From the NCBI GenBank assembly GCA_000969725.1, contig JXSR01S002603.1: DNA of 29,303 nucleotides. One strand, given 5' to 3'. The position numbers and the translations under genes are program-made. Below the pieces are notes generated by a model. That model had not been told where the DNA came from. It saw nothing but the letters and a program-made list of their open reading frames with translations, and ran no database searches. Shown here one piece after another: positions 1-10,724 of this stretch; within the stretch, counting starts at the first letter, position 1, and every line of letters starts with the position of its first letter. This stretch comes from Ophiothrix spiculata. Its lineage: Eukaryota; Echinodermata; Ophiuroidea; Amphilepidida; Ophiotrichidae.

Positions 1-1264
1 GTCAAATGTGACACTATGATTAGGATATTGACATGGAAATGCTATTTTAGTGATGTGAAAGCATTTTCAGATATTTGTATGCATTTATATTTTATAAATA
101 TGATTAAACAGAAGGCAGCTATGGAGTTGGGATGTTCTTATTCTAGCGTATTCAATTTATTATGTTTGGTTCAAGTTTCAACTCACAGGAATCACTTTAA
201 TAACATGTAGGTTACGCTCTTGAAAATACATTTTACATACATTGTTTCTCGAACTAAACCGTAAAGCTATTAGTCTCATTAGCCAAATTTTAAATTTTTA
301 TGTAAGCCCTATAACATATTGAAGCTTGCAGTTTGATAAATTTCACCCTGCCCTTCCTCGTATTGGCAGTTTGACGAGTTTACGTTCATTTCTGATGGCA
401 AGACACATACGCATTAACGATATTTTACAGAAGTGGGACATCAAGTAAACAATTATCATCTCACGTTCGTACTCGAGTAAACCAAATCTTATAGGATTTC
501 TGATTTATTCTCAAGTTTAGCGTTACTATTTAGCATGGAAGAGCGCTTCAGCAGAGTGGGTGCCTCGGGCTTAATACTGCGTAGAATTGAATTACCTTCT
601 CTTGCTACGCTAATAGTCTGTCAAACGAATGTGGAACCATGCTTAGAGTCTGAAAATACTCAAAAAAGTCAAATGAGATGCATTTCTTCGAAATGTCAGA
701 AAAAGTGCATATCACGATCCGGGCAACGATTTTTAAACTTTCATTCTCGCTCTGTCTACCTTTATTAATTTTATGTCAATTATCAATGTCGATTGAGTGC
801 TTACTTGAAATGCAATATTAATTAGGGTTGTTGCATAATCTTTGCTGATAATCATATCCAAAACTTAACAAACATTGGGTAATTGAATAAATAAATTCTG
901 GAAGGTACACGTTTCACTAAATGCTTTGAATAAATTCGTCTTACATATTGTCTTGTACGGTAAGACTTGGAAATACTATTGTGAAACAGGATAAATGAAA
1001 ACTTGTAGTCATTATTTAGATACCTTTTATCAATAATAAATAATGCACCGACTATAAGTTTTTGATATTGCGAGGTATGCAAATTGGCAGCTCTAGCAAT
1101 TAACAACTCATTTGTATTCACTAATCTTAAGCGAAATAATTTGGTGTTTTACCTTAGAACGATATAAAGGAATAGAAACACTAGAAGACCTTTTTTCCAA
1201 ATCAATATGCATAAAGCATCGACATATTCATGACATATGCAAAGCAAATAGCTTTACTCAATTA
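1..1264. other. AT-rich sequence without recognisable feature
   Basis: I see no gene, RNA or clear repeat in this stretch. The longest open frames (16-210, 535-768 and 852-1121 minus) are short, carry no motif I recognise, and are what chance gives in AT-rich DNA. Confidence 0.6.
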
Positions 1265-1644
1265 AAAAAAAATCTACTATAATATCCTTGACGGTTTACT
1301 TAAAAAATATATTCTGTGCAGAGATTGATTTCATCTGCAGAATGACAATCACGCAAGGTGTTAGGTGGTGTTTACTTATTCATTCCTCTCAACCACCAGT
1401 CTCATGCAACATTGATGACCACATTGCGTAACATGTGAACAGAGCATCTGTTGTGATATAAAAGTACGATTAAAACAGGTCGCTCAAAGCAAAAGTAGGT
1501 ACAACATATCTCATGTGATATAACAGGCTGCGCTACACTTTAAATGGTTAATTGACTAGTATTGAAAGTCAACACGGTATTGGTCATATTTGGCACACTA
1601 CAGCCTGACGTCACAAGACTTTCTGTTCTCAATTAGAAGACAGT

Positions 1645-1773
1645 GGGTCCATATTCATGGAACACCGCTAACTCTAGTTGGCTGCTAACCTATTGTCTAC
1701 CTGTCAAAATTTGACAGATAGACAAAGAGTTAGCAGCCAACTAGAGTTAGCGGTGTTTCATAAATATGGACCC
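1645..1773. mobile_element. Palindromic MITE (129 bp) in unit T1
   Basis: The element starts GGGTCCATATT and ends AATATGGACCC. Its arms of about 45 bp match almost perfectly as inverted repeats (shared core ACACCGCTAACTCTAG), and the centre is also self-complementary around TGTCAAAATTTGACA, so nearly the whole element folds into one hairpin. The sister unit T2 lacks it at the equivalent place, which shows it is an insertion. The target duplication is not clear. GGG/CCC ends suggest a PIF/Harbinger-type MITE, but this is inference. Confidence 0.75.
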
Positions 1774-1897
1774 TGGAGACATAATTTCGAAATCTATGGA
1801 TTTGACTGAAATGGAATAAGGATTGGATATTTGTTTGTAAAACTGTTCAAACTACGTGGTGCAATAATCCATATATCACGGAGTAGGTTGGTGAGAA

Positions 1898-1916
1898 CTT
1901 TTCACTTCGGTGAAAA
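1898..1916. repeat. Small palindrome gained in unit T2
   Basis: T2 contains TTTTCAC-TTCG-GTGAAAA, a 7-bp stem with a TTCG loop. T3 reads straight from GGTGAGAA to TGTCTAG at the same point (2743-2757). The difference is therefore a 19-base gain in T2 or a loss in T3. Confidence 0.7.
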
Positions 1917-2445
1917 TGTCTAGTGACGTGTTGATTAAACTAATCGTTTGTGATTCACATGTTCAATAATTGATATGCTTTACTCACTGGTCATTTTACT
2001 CCTGTGACAGTACGTATGCTGTCCTCCCTGTGTTATTCAATGCGCATTCGGCATTCAGCACACTACACGGAATATCGCTCCTGAATTGGTAAAACATGTA
2101 GCAACACTATAACTTAAGAGCTATTTACAACGCGACCAAAGTCTGATATCATTATGTCCCCCTGTCCTGTTGAAATATGCAAGAAATTTCATTCAGTTTG
2201 AAATCTACTATTATATTCCTTACGGTTAATGTCATTAGTTAGATATCACCGGCAGCATGACAATCACGCAAGGTGTTAGGTGGTGTTTGCTTATTCATTC
2301 ATCTCAACCACCTGTCTCATGCAACATTGAAGACAACAATGCGTAACATGTAAACAGAGCATATCTGGAGTGATATAAAAAAGTATGATCAGTGAAACAG
2401 GTCGCTCAAACCAAAGGCATATATAACAGGTTTGGCAATTATACT

Positions 2446-2485
2446 TTAAGCGATGCATCGCTTAACCACCATCGCGATGGTGGTT
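2446..2485. repeat. Two overlapping perfect palindromes in unit T2
   Basis: TTAAGCGATGCATCGCTTAA (2446-2465) is a perfect 20-bp palindrome. It shares its last AA with a perfect 22-bp palindrome at 2464-2485 (half-site AACCACCATCG). Unit T1 at the same place reads only CTTTAAATGGTTAATTGAC, so about 28 bases were gained in T2 or lost in T1. Confidence 0.8.
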
Positions 2486-3095
2486 GATTGACTAGTATTG
2501 ATAGTCAACACGGTATGAATGATCATATTTGGCAAACTACGGCCTGTTACAAGGCTTTCTGTTCTTAATTAGATGTTTTAACGTAAAATAATCATTCAGA
2601 AATTCTCTAATCAGATACTGGAAACTTAATTTCGAAATCTATGGATTTGTAATATGCCAGAAATGGAATTAGAATCGGATATTTGTTTGTGAAACTGTTC
2701 AACATACGTGGTGCAATAATCCATATATCACGGATTAGGTTGGTGAGAATGTCTAGTGGCGTCTTGATAAGAATCGTTTGTAATTATATAATTATTAGCT
2801 TTACTCTCTACTCATTTTGTCCTTATACAAATACTATCCTCCCTGTGTTATTTAATGCGCATTCAGCATTCACAGCACTTTACAGAGTATCGCTCATAAT
2901 TGGCAAAAGTAATGTTTTTGGTGTTGAAATGGTAACACTATAACTTAAGAGCTATTTCCAACACGACCAAACTATGATGTCATTATGTTCCCCTGTTGAA
3001 ATATGCAAGACATTTCATTCAATTTGAAATCTACTATGCCTGATGACCACATTGCGTAACATGTAAATAGAGCACATCTGTTGTGCTTCAAAGAA

Positions 3096-3552
3096 CTCCA
3101 GGTTGCACTAAATTTAACTTAAACAATAACGTCAAAAGTAGATAACTCATATTTCGATCGTCAATCGATGTTTTTGAGTAGGATGCACTACATATTTAAG
3201 CAGTAAGCAACGATATTAACATAATAGAAAGTCAATCATATAAGATGATCAAAGATGTCGCCAAATTCGACAAAATTCATCTTCGAACGTGATTCATTAC
3301 TCAACGTTATTGATAAGATTTAAAAGCCTTTATACTTTGAGAATTTGTGAAGATTATAATTGCTTGACAACTTGCATGCTACTATTAATTTTATATTAAA
3401 ATTAGCACAAGAACAGAAAAGCAAACAACATTCGTATGAAGAACAGAAAGGTAATTTATACCATTTTTGGGTTTCAATTAAATAATCTATTGAAGTGTTT
3501 GGTTTTCCGTTATTATGATGGATTTATTTAGGTATTCAAACATGCTACAGAG
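3096..3552. other. Sequence without recognisable feature
   Basis: AT-rich, with no supported gene and no repeat partner that I can see elsewhere in the window. Confidence 0.5.
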
Positions 3553-3688
3553 TTGTTCATCGCTAATCAACAACGATGTATCCATGCGTCTGCGTATTTT
3601 TTATCGCGCGAGGGTGGCTTTAGCCACCCGAGTGTGATAAAAATACGCCGACGCATCGGATGCAGAGTTGTTGATTAGCGATGAACAA
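3553..3688. mobile_element. Full-length hairpin MITE (136 bp)
   Basis: The arms begin TTGTTCATCGCTAATCAACA on both strands; the outer 22 bp match perfectly. The inner arms stay similar (ATGCGTC-GCGTATTTTT-TATC) to a central GGGTGGCTTTAGCCACCC palindrome. The whole element is therefore one hairpin of about 67-bp arms. No protein and no clear target-site duplication are visible. It resembles a short foldback or MITE; the superfamily is undetermined. Confidence 0.75.
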
Positions 3689-4359
3689 TAATTTTCGCTT
3701 CAATTAGGATAGTTAACTGATACAAATATTCGTCACATTGACACTTACATTGTTTGTTCTCCATAAAATCGAAAATATCGATAATAAAATCGTTTGTATT
3801 AGCCCATGCCCCTTTAATACTGAAGGTCCTTGTTTTACAAGACTCAGATTAATCTTTCCTTCAAATCGATTACCATCTTATCTTGAGATTTATATAATAC
3901 AAACATATAATATTAAAATTTTATTGTGTTTAAACCTTTGGGTGTCTTCGGCCTCTAAGCTTTCCCAGGTATATTTCCTAGAAATCGGAAATCACATTTG
4001 CCCGTGTTTTGTAATAGCCGTTGTTCTTGTGTCAAGGTACTTCGTGATTTCTTACATGTGGACATGTATATACACAAAAGACCTTCACATTTATTCCGAG
4101 AAATAATCGAACCGAGATGCTTATCATCACCATGACAACAAGTTGAAAAATGAAGGGTTACGTTATGGTTTATTTTCGAAATAACTGCTTGAATAATAAT
4201 AATAACAACAAACTAAAAGAGTATTATTTTTTGTTGCAATCCCTTTTTTTTTTTTTGAAATAGATTCATCAGGATTGTTCATAAAGTCAATTGATAATAG
4301 TTCTAGTATCAAATCCAATATAACAAATTAGTACTTAGTAGACAATTTTCGACTCCTGT
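3689..4359. other. Sequence with one unsupported open frame
   Basis: A 122-residue open frame exists at 3738-4106 (plus). It is rich in I, Y, L and C, has no motif I know, no repeat in the chain and no clear start context. I do not call it a gene. A T-run and an AATAAT/AACAAC stretch lie around 4195-4260. Confidence 0.4.
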
Positions 4360-4985
4360 CAGGAATCTTGATCACTCTGGTCTGGTGTGTCTAGAAGTTG
4401 GCAACACTGGTCGTGATGACGTAACCAAATTACTGGGTTGCCGTTTGGTGATGATTTGATCACATATCCTATCTGGTCTGTTAACCCCCTCGTCTTTGTT
4501 CATGGTGTTATCTCCCCTACTTCGGATCCATATTGCCTTGATCAATGATCTTAGCCTCATCCTGCCCGATTGCTTCCTACGACGTGCTCAGCTATAGCTT
4601 ATATGTTTCAGTTGTTGATGTTTTCCTCTGTGACCTAGTGTAGTTCTTGGCACTAATTTTGTCAGTTTCAATTTTGTGCTCAGACAGTCTGGTGTTAAAC
4701 AAACGACCCGTTACACCGATGTAGGATTTGGAACAGTTTTGACAAGGTATTTCATAGATTCCTTCGGCAGTTTGCTTAGGGTCGCGTTTGTCCTTAGGAT
4801 TGAACTAGCATGTTGCGAAGCGTGCGGTGAGGTTTCATTGCCGTAGAAACCATGCTTCTTGAAGACATGTGACAATCTCTCGGTTACACCCTCAATATAT
4901 GGAAACACAACTAATCCCTTTGTCTCCTCTTTGTTAGATTTGGATTTACTCTGCTTAGGCTAATCTCTTTGAGTTTTGACTATTT
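4360..4985 (-). mobile_element. Fossil Penelope-like element, 3' part with GIY-YIG domain
   Basis: Read on the minus strand, this stretch contains in order a linker ending in FPYIEGVTERLSHVFKKHGF, a GIY-YIG endonuclease core (GIYEIPCQNCSKSYIGVTGR followed by RLSEHK), and a C-terminal piece (IKAIWIRSRGDNTMNKDEG). These blocks and this order are typical of the C-terminal end of Penelope-like retroelements, where GIY-YIG nicks the target DNA. The reverse transcriptase part is not visible, so the copy looks 5' truncated. It is broken in several places and clearly old. Attribution to Penelope-like elements rests on recalled family motifs and not on a database search. Confidence 0.7.
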
Positions 4986-6059
4986 TGATCAAGAAAATGA
5001 TCAACAAACTGAAGCTCAACAAATATCCTGTAAACAATTTTTCTATGTTATCTAAATTTTGGCACCAAATGTGTTTATTTTTATAAAAAAAAAATAGTAA
5101 AATAAACAAACAAAAAAGCCCGTGCATCAAAAAGGACGAAAACCTCCGTTCTATGCTAACAAAACAACGCCTTTCCTGTTCAGCGTATTAGCAGCACTTA
5201 AGTACATGTATAGTACATGTCTATTACATTTGTTACTTTATCCCGAAAGACCAAATTTTGACGTCACTGGTAAATGATATCCAGATTATCAAGGCGATAT
5301 TATTAATGGTTGTCAGAATGAAAAAAAAAATCAGTCCTATTTGTGAATGCTAAGTTATTGATATGAGAGAAAATGAACAAATCCAGTTGCTAATTGCAAG
5401 ATAATTTCGGTCAGTCGGTTGCATATTTAGGGTTAAATGACATATTATATACAATAAAAGTATAGTTGATTAAAACATTATATACCAAACTTGTGTATTG
5501 GTCCTGAGAGATATGGCAACCTTTTCCAAAACGTAATAACGTAATTATTAGCGATATACAAGAAAATATTACATAGGTCATCACAAAGCGGTTTTTTTAA
5601 GTGTACGCATTTATGTTTATCTGTGAGCATTATTTTAATAACATAGAATACTATTCAGTGCCTGAAAAATAGAAAGCTATTTTTGATACATTTTATCTGA
5701 AATCATGACCACGCCTACAATCTGGGAAAAAAGTCTTGGCACAATTATCTGTTCATGTCATTGATTTCGCACACTTTCCCCGTTCTCAACTCAATGTTGT
5801 TACGAACACAAGGACCATATTCACATCCAACAGGGGTGGGGAAGGAGGTGGTCAGTAGAGAAGAATATCTTTATTGCTTTCAACTTTAGTTTCTTGTGTT
5901 TTAAACGGATGAATGGACATAAAAAGACTCGAGTGTTCTAACGACTTTTTTTGCCTGATTGCAGTATATACTGGTATTGATGCTACAAACATGGAATAAT
6001 TGACGTGTGCAAGAAACACAATAACGTTTGAAAATTAACTCTATCTCAACACATGTTCT
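4986..6059. other. AT-rich sequence without recognisable feature
   Basis: It holds an A-rich run (about 5085-5120), a short ACATGT-rich patch (5203-5221) and another A-run near 5322. I see no gene and no long repeat. Confidence 0.5.
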
Positions 6060-7673
6060 GTGTCATATCATACATTACATACACTATCATACATTACTTT
6101 GTTCCCAGAAGAAATCAAATGTTTTTTTTCTGTCTCACTTAGATTAAGTAAATTATTGCTTGGAGATAACTATAGAATATTTTGTGGCAAACGCACTATC
6201 CGCGCCAACCATGTTAAAAAGTTCAATGCTAATCAATGCAGCATCGACATGTAAACACACAACTAAAACTTTTGCGAACTACATCAACACAGAGACAAAA
6301 CATTCTGCAAACAAACACACACCCGTCCGTACCCTCCCCTAAATATTCTATTGCATGTTAAAACAACTGACAAATTATTATATGTTGTTGCTCGGATATT
6401 TCAACCGAAGGTCTAATGCTTCTTAATCACATTTGTCTCAGTGTATTTTATCAAATTAAAGTAATTTTGAATTATTTTGTCTATTTTGTCGTGTTATACA
6501 AATTGCCTATTAGGATGGCGGCAGAACGTGCTTGACATGTGAAATATGATATACCTGTAATCCAACACTTTGTTCTTGGAAATATGAGAATGCGATATTT
6601 ATATACTTGTGTACTTTCAAAATCTGTTCGCTTGCTTGTTATGTATGTCTAATTTTGCAGGGCAATGCTTAGCTTTAGCCGGTTATAAAGGTAATACAAT
6701 TAAATGTAATACTATTGACAAGTTATATCTAAATAAAACATTCTTCTGCCCCTGGTTTTGCCCATGAGTAAATCAAAATACATCATTATCAAGTATTACA
6801 CAAATACATAAATTTACATTTTTAATTAAAACATCTTTTCATATGGCACTTCATAGACCAGTTTTCTAAGTTGTGTGGTCACAATAATGATAAAACTACA
6901 CCTATCATTCTTTACTGAAAGTATTCTATATTGTTTACTTGTCTTAGTGTTCGGGTAAAAGTTAATACGAGACAGGTACAATATTTATATAATATCGAAT
7001 GGCTTTGAGAGTGATACAAGAATATATTTTTTAGCGAGTACAATATTTTCCTGTATCACCAGAAAATAAACCATTCATCATCATTATTATTATTATTTAT
7101 ATCAGGCTTCTGAAAATGAATGATTGGTATAAAATCAATTTCCTACCTTGAGCTCAGAGCGGCTGGAAATATTCTTGGAAAGGTGCCCGGATGTGTACAG
7201 TATTTTTTTTTTAAATATTGTATGCATCCTGGTACTTTCGTAAAAAAATGTACAATACACAGTTTTATAGTTTTGTTAAAAAGCCTGATATAAATTATAA
7301 TACAATATACCACTTTTGCATGTCCCATTATGCACACTGAAAGTATCATACACTGGTAATCTTTGCGATTGACCATTTATTAACGTTATGAGCAGGTGAC
7401 GTTACAACGCACAACCTAGGTACGATTATGTTCGATCACGCAGAATATTTGGAACATGCGAAAGAAGTCACGAATTCTGAAAACTATCTTCTAAGAAATA
7501 TGCATTTTTCTGAGCTACTTAAAATCTATAGAGCAGTTTATAGCAATTGCCTTACCAAAATGAAAACGCAGTTTACGCATTTCAGACTTCATGCACACTA
7601 CTTTATTTAATGCCGAAGTGAGCAGACGGTTTTCAAAAGCTCTTTCATAAATAAAAACGTTTATTCATTGCAG

Positions 7674-7744
7674 ACGTTATCAATTCCATCAGTAGGCATT
7701 GAAGTTCGGTGGATGCCGGACGCAGGCCACCACAGCTAAAACAA
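7674..7744 (+). other. Possible orphan exon between consensus splice sites
   Basis: A TTCATTGCAG acceptor ends at 7673 and a GTGAGT donor starts at 7745, enclosing 71 bases of higher GC than the surroundings. All three frames contain a stop; one is open for 21 codons before TAA. It could be a UTR or lncRNA exon, or simply chance in AT-rich DNA. No partner exon is identified. Confidence 0.15.
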
Positions 7745-8159
7745 GTGAGTCGTGAGACATTGGTTAAACCTTTTTGTCATGTTATCAAACATGTTTACAT
7801 ACAACCTTAAATGTGCCCATTCATCTCGAACTAGCCAAAAATGCTGCCTCTTGTCATTTCTAATTTTTTCAAAGATTTGCAAATTCTTTTTATAAGAATT
7901 AAAATGACACCTTGTTGAAATTCACTTGGTATGGTCCGTCAAGTGATATAATTGCAAAAGAAGTTTCTGAGATAAATTTATTCAAAGATCAGTAAGCCCT
8001 ATGTTTTCTTGATAATAGTCCTCAGAACATATAGACATATTTCATATTTCCAATCATGTTTTTGAACTTAACATTGCAGGTGTTTAGAAGCGAGCATAAA
8101 AATGTCGAATCTTTAAAATATTAGGAAAATTACAACCTTTGCATGTATTTTTACCTGTA

Positions 8160-8372
8160 GCACGCTTAAAAAGTTTTCCTCAACTCGAGTAAAAAGGGAA
8201 CTACTCTCCTTGTTGAGTAAAATGTGGAGTACAATTTTACTCAACTTTTTACCGAGCAAAGAGACTCTCTGCTTCTTGAGTAAAAAGATGATTAAAATTT
8301 TATTCAACTTTTTACTCAACAAGGAGAGTAGTTCCGTTTTTACTCAAGTTGAATAAAAACATTTAAGCGTGC
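8160..8372. mobile_element. ACTCAAC-rich MITE, copy 1 (213 bp)
   Basis: The ends are GCACGCTTAAA and TTTAAGCGTGC. Inverted arms of about 63 bp share GGAACTACTCTCCTTGTTGA. Inside, the words TTGAGTAAAA and TTTTACTCAAC alternate several times, so many alternative stems can form. It shares the CAC(G/T)CTTA-type end and the ACTCAAC filling with 19474-19702, so both belong to one family. TA precedes the left end but the right flank reads AT, so the duplication is not clean here. It lies inside block X copy 1. Confidence 0.75.
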
Positions 8373-8589
8373 ATGGCTAGTTCGAGGTAAACGGTCTCAA
8401 ATAGAAACATTTGCCATGTTTTACATTTGCATAGGCTACGTTTTACTTTGTAGAGAAAAGCTTGCAAAGCAAAATCTAAATCAGACAGGCTTTGCAGTTT
8501 ATCAAAATACCGGCTTTATCATAAGCAACATGAATTCGTCTCGTCACAAGTCACACTAATCCTATGTAAGTTGATATTCATTTTACGCA

Positions 8590-8644
8590 TTAAGTTGCAA
8601 AGAGCCGTGAAAACAAATCACATTCAACCGTTCTCTGAAGACAG
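8590..8644. repeat. 55-bp block identical in X copies 1 and 2
   Basis: The 55 bases starting TTAAGTTGCAAAGAGCCGTG are identical to 12711-12765, while the flanking parts of the two copies differ clearly. Copy 3 keeps only the middle (AATCACATTCAACC near 28060). Confidence 0.75.
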
Positions 8645-8745
8645 CATTGTCGTTTAAAGTACTGACTGCACGTTATGATTATAATGGCTTTGTGCTGCCA
8701 ACACTCGAATACAATTATCCAGGGTATCTCGAAAAATACCGTTTA

Positions 8746-9785
8746 GTTCATTCTTTGCAGTTATACAAACTCCTTTCGCCAGGGACGTACATGACTGTTT
8801 GTTTCCGTTTATTTTGCTGTATGTTACTTACAAAAAGCTTGCAAAGCCAGATTGCTTTTGCATTGGGATCATGTTTTCCTAGCAACATTAAGCTTCATTA
8901 TGTTACTATATGATCTATATTTCTTCAGTTAATAAAATGTGATCTTCAATACGTTAGAAGAATCTAAAAACTTTCTAATAGTCTGATTTTATGGGGCAAA
9001 GTTTATGGTTTCACATTGAGGTTATTTTATTCGTAACAACATTACGCTTCATTATCTGATTATGACATGATATGATGTAATTTCTTTGGTCAATAAAATA
9101 TGAACTCCCCTACTTATAGGTTCTATATAAGTCAGTATGGCGCTGAGATGAATCATCTATAGGAAACGTGTGACAAATTCACGTCTTGAGAAAGATGATA
9201 TGCATTCTCGGACCGAGTTTCTTGACTCATTATACATATCAATACCATATTAGTTTGATACTGGATGGTACTGCATTACATTAGTAAATAGCAAATCGTA
9301 AATAGCATCAGCATTATGTAAAACCTACTCCTACACACGTAGAAGAATGTTGCCGGTTACGAGGTTTGAGTTCATTGTATAATTTATTTCTTTATATTTT
9401 CAACTCTGATATGTCATCTTTTGTAAAAGGGAAGTCAAATGTCAAGGCATTTCAAGGCAAAAAAATAGCACCAAAATGACTTTGAAGTTGTTGGACTTTA
9501 TTTGTTGAAATAGAAACGTACTTCTAATATTGTCGATCCAGCAGAATAGGCGTATGTTGAGTACTTTTTCAGTCCGCATTATGCCGAAAATTCTGTACGT
9601 TTCTCGTTTACAAATTTACAACAAACACTCCCGAGATTGTCATCGAAAAAGACAAAATGTCATTTAAAAATGTATATAATTTAAAATAAAATATTTTTTT
9701 AAATATCTGTGGATCCCTTATCAATAATTGACGCTTCTTTTATTTCTTGGCTTATCTATACTCATTTTGTTTCACTGCTTTAATA
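8746..9785. repeat. Mostly featureless; one weak direct repeat pair
   Basis: 8881-8950 and 9036-9110 are diverged direct repeats (ACATTA(A/C)GCTTCATTAT, then AATTTCTT-like and CAATAAAAT(A/G)TGA words), spaced about 155 bases. Nothing else is supported. Confidence 0.5.
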
Positions 9786-9787
9786 TA

Positions 9788-10050
9788 CACTGGCGGTCAA
9801 AACAGTAGCATTGCCAGACTTTTTGGTCAGGGGGGGGGGGCAAAGATATAAAGATATTTCTTCCAGATTTTTCGAGGTGTTTGTACATTTCTTCCCAATA
9901 TTTCAATGCAACAAATCTATTTTCGTTTACCCAAACTAAATTCAAGTCGATTTTAAAACCTGATTAGCGAAAAAATCCCTGTCTAGCAGTATTGCAGCTG
10001 CTCTCTCTTTTTTCTTGTTCTTTCCGAATTTGCTGGTTTCTTGAATTAAA
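9788..10050 (+). mobile_element. Possible Tc1/mariner terminal remnant
   Basis: A TA at 9786-9787 is followed by CACTGGCGGTCAAAACAG, which resembles the start of Tc1-like terminal inverted repeats (CACTG...GGTCAAAA). The next 250 bases are non-coding. A G-run (9830-9840) interrupts it. I find no matching opposite end and no transposase frame. The assignment rests on memory of the family; the right limit is a guess. Confidence 0.35.
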
Positions 10051-10099
10051 CCCTATATTCTGCTAAAATGAATATTAATTTTAAATTCATTCATAACAT

Positions 10100-10275
10100 G
10101 CAACTAATCAGCATAATAGTAAAGAAGCTTGTTCACATCACATCGTGCATAGGTAACGTAAATGTCATGTGTGCAATCAAGTTTAGACAATTTAATTACG
10201 ATTTGTGGGCGGATGTGAAACAAGTCATGCTTAGTTTAAATTTCATTAATTGATTGGCAAAGTGTCTTTCAATAT
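10100..10275. repeat. Detached copy of the start of the 2.3-kb tandem unit
   Basis: The segment carrying GTGTGCAATCAAGTTTA, ATTTGTGGGCGGAT and AAACAAGTCATGCTTAG closely matches 15840-15965 (unit A) and 19080-19205 (unit C). It lies about 5.6 kb from the array and shows the unit, or its source sequence, is dispersed. Confidence 0.75.
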
Positions 10276-10538
10276 CATTGAATAGAACAGTATGAAATGC
10301 AAAAACAAAAGCTAATTCGGATGGATTTAAACCTGAAAACAAACATGAACCGCCCCTCCCTAAATTAAAGCCTGTTTATGCAAAATCTTTACTTGCGGCC
10401 TTTTGTTATACTCAATAAGGTGCTATTTTAATCCTTATAACATAGTCTTTGCAAAATATTCAAAACAGAACATGGCAAGATATTGTATTTACGGCTGGTT
10501 TTGGATGGACGGTCACAAATGATATATAAGGGACGTAC

Positions 10539-10700
10539 AGACCATATCTATAATTGACATACTTCCGCCGTTGATGGGGTAAATTCACAGAACCGAAAGG
10601 GGGATCGGAAATCAGAACGAGGCCAAGTATGATATATACACTACTTGCTGTGGATTTTACCCCATCAACGGCGGGAGTATGTCAATTATAGATATGGTCT
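10539..10700. mobile_element. TIR element / MITE (162 bp)
   Basis: Arms of about 52 bp start AGACCATATCTATAATTGAC at both ends. They differ by one substitution near base 26 and a small difference near the inner end (shared GCCGTTGATGGGGTAAA). The central 60 bases are not repeated. High arm identity suggests a fairly young insertion or recent gene conversion. A clear target duplication is not visible. No protein; superfamily unknown. Confidence 0.75.
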
Positions 10701-10724
10701 ATTACATTACACCAATCGTTTACT

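Larger units (their letters stand above)
1265..3095. repeat. Tandem array of about 0.85-kb units, three copies
   Basis: Three units lie head to tail. Unit T1 is 5' partial (about 1265-1785), T2 is complete (1786-2630) and T3 (2631-3095) has an internal deletion. Shared words include TTCGAAATCTATGGATTT (from 1786 and from 2631, period 845) and GACAATCACGCAAGGTGTTA (from 1344 and from 2259, a spacing of 915 because T1 carries an extra hairpin element). Copies differ by scattered substitutions and small indels, so the array is not very young. T3 jumps from AAATCTACTAT straight to GATGACCACATTGCGTAAC, skipping a segment present in T1 and T2. No conserved open frame runs through the copies, so I read it as non-coding. 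The family is unknown to me. Confidence 0.85.
6100..8745. repeat. Dispersed block X, copy 1
   Basis: Three sub-blocks in this order recur elsewhere. Around 6140-6220 (TTGGAGATAA, CGCCAACCA) matches 26095-26170. 6390-6660 (TTTATCAAATTAAA, CTATACAAATTGC-like, CGTGCTTGACATGTG) matches 11500-11770 and 27375-27640. 8484-8745 (CCTATGTAAGTTGATATTC, ATCCAGGGTAT) matches 12600-12890 and, more weakly, 27955-28185. The copies are clearly diverged. No conserved reading frame is apparent, so this looks like an old duplicated non-coding block or an old unrecognised transposon. The ends are approximate. Confidence 0.65.

Noticed and set aside
3738-4106. 122-residue open frame
   Set aside because: No motif or family I recognise, biased composition and no second copy; length is possible by chance in this AT-rich DNA.
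7075-7098. ATT/TTA microsatellite
   Set aside because: Too short to be notable in AT-rich sequence.
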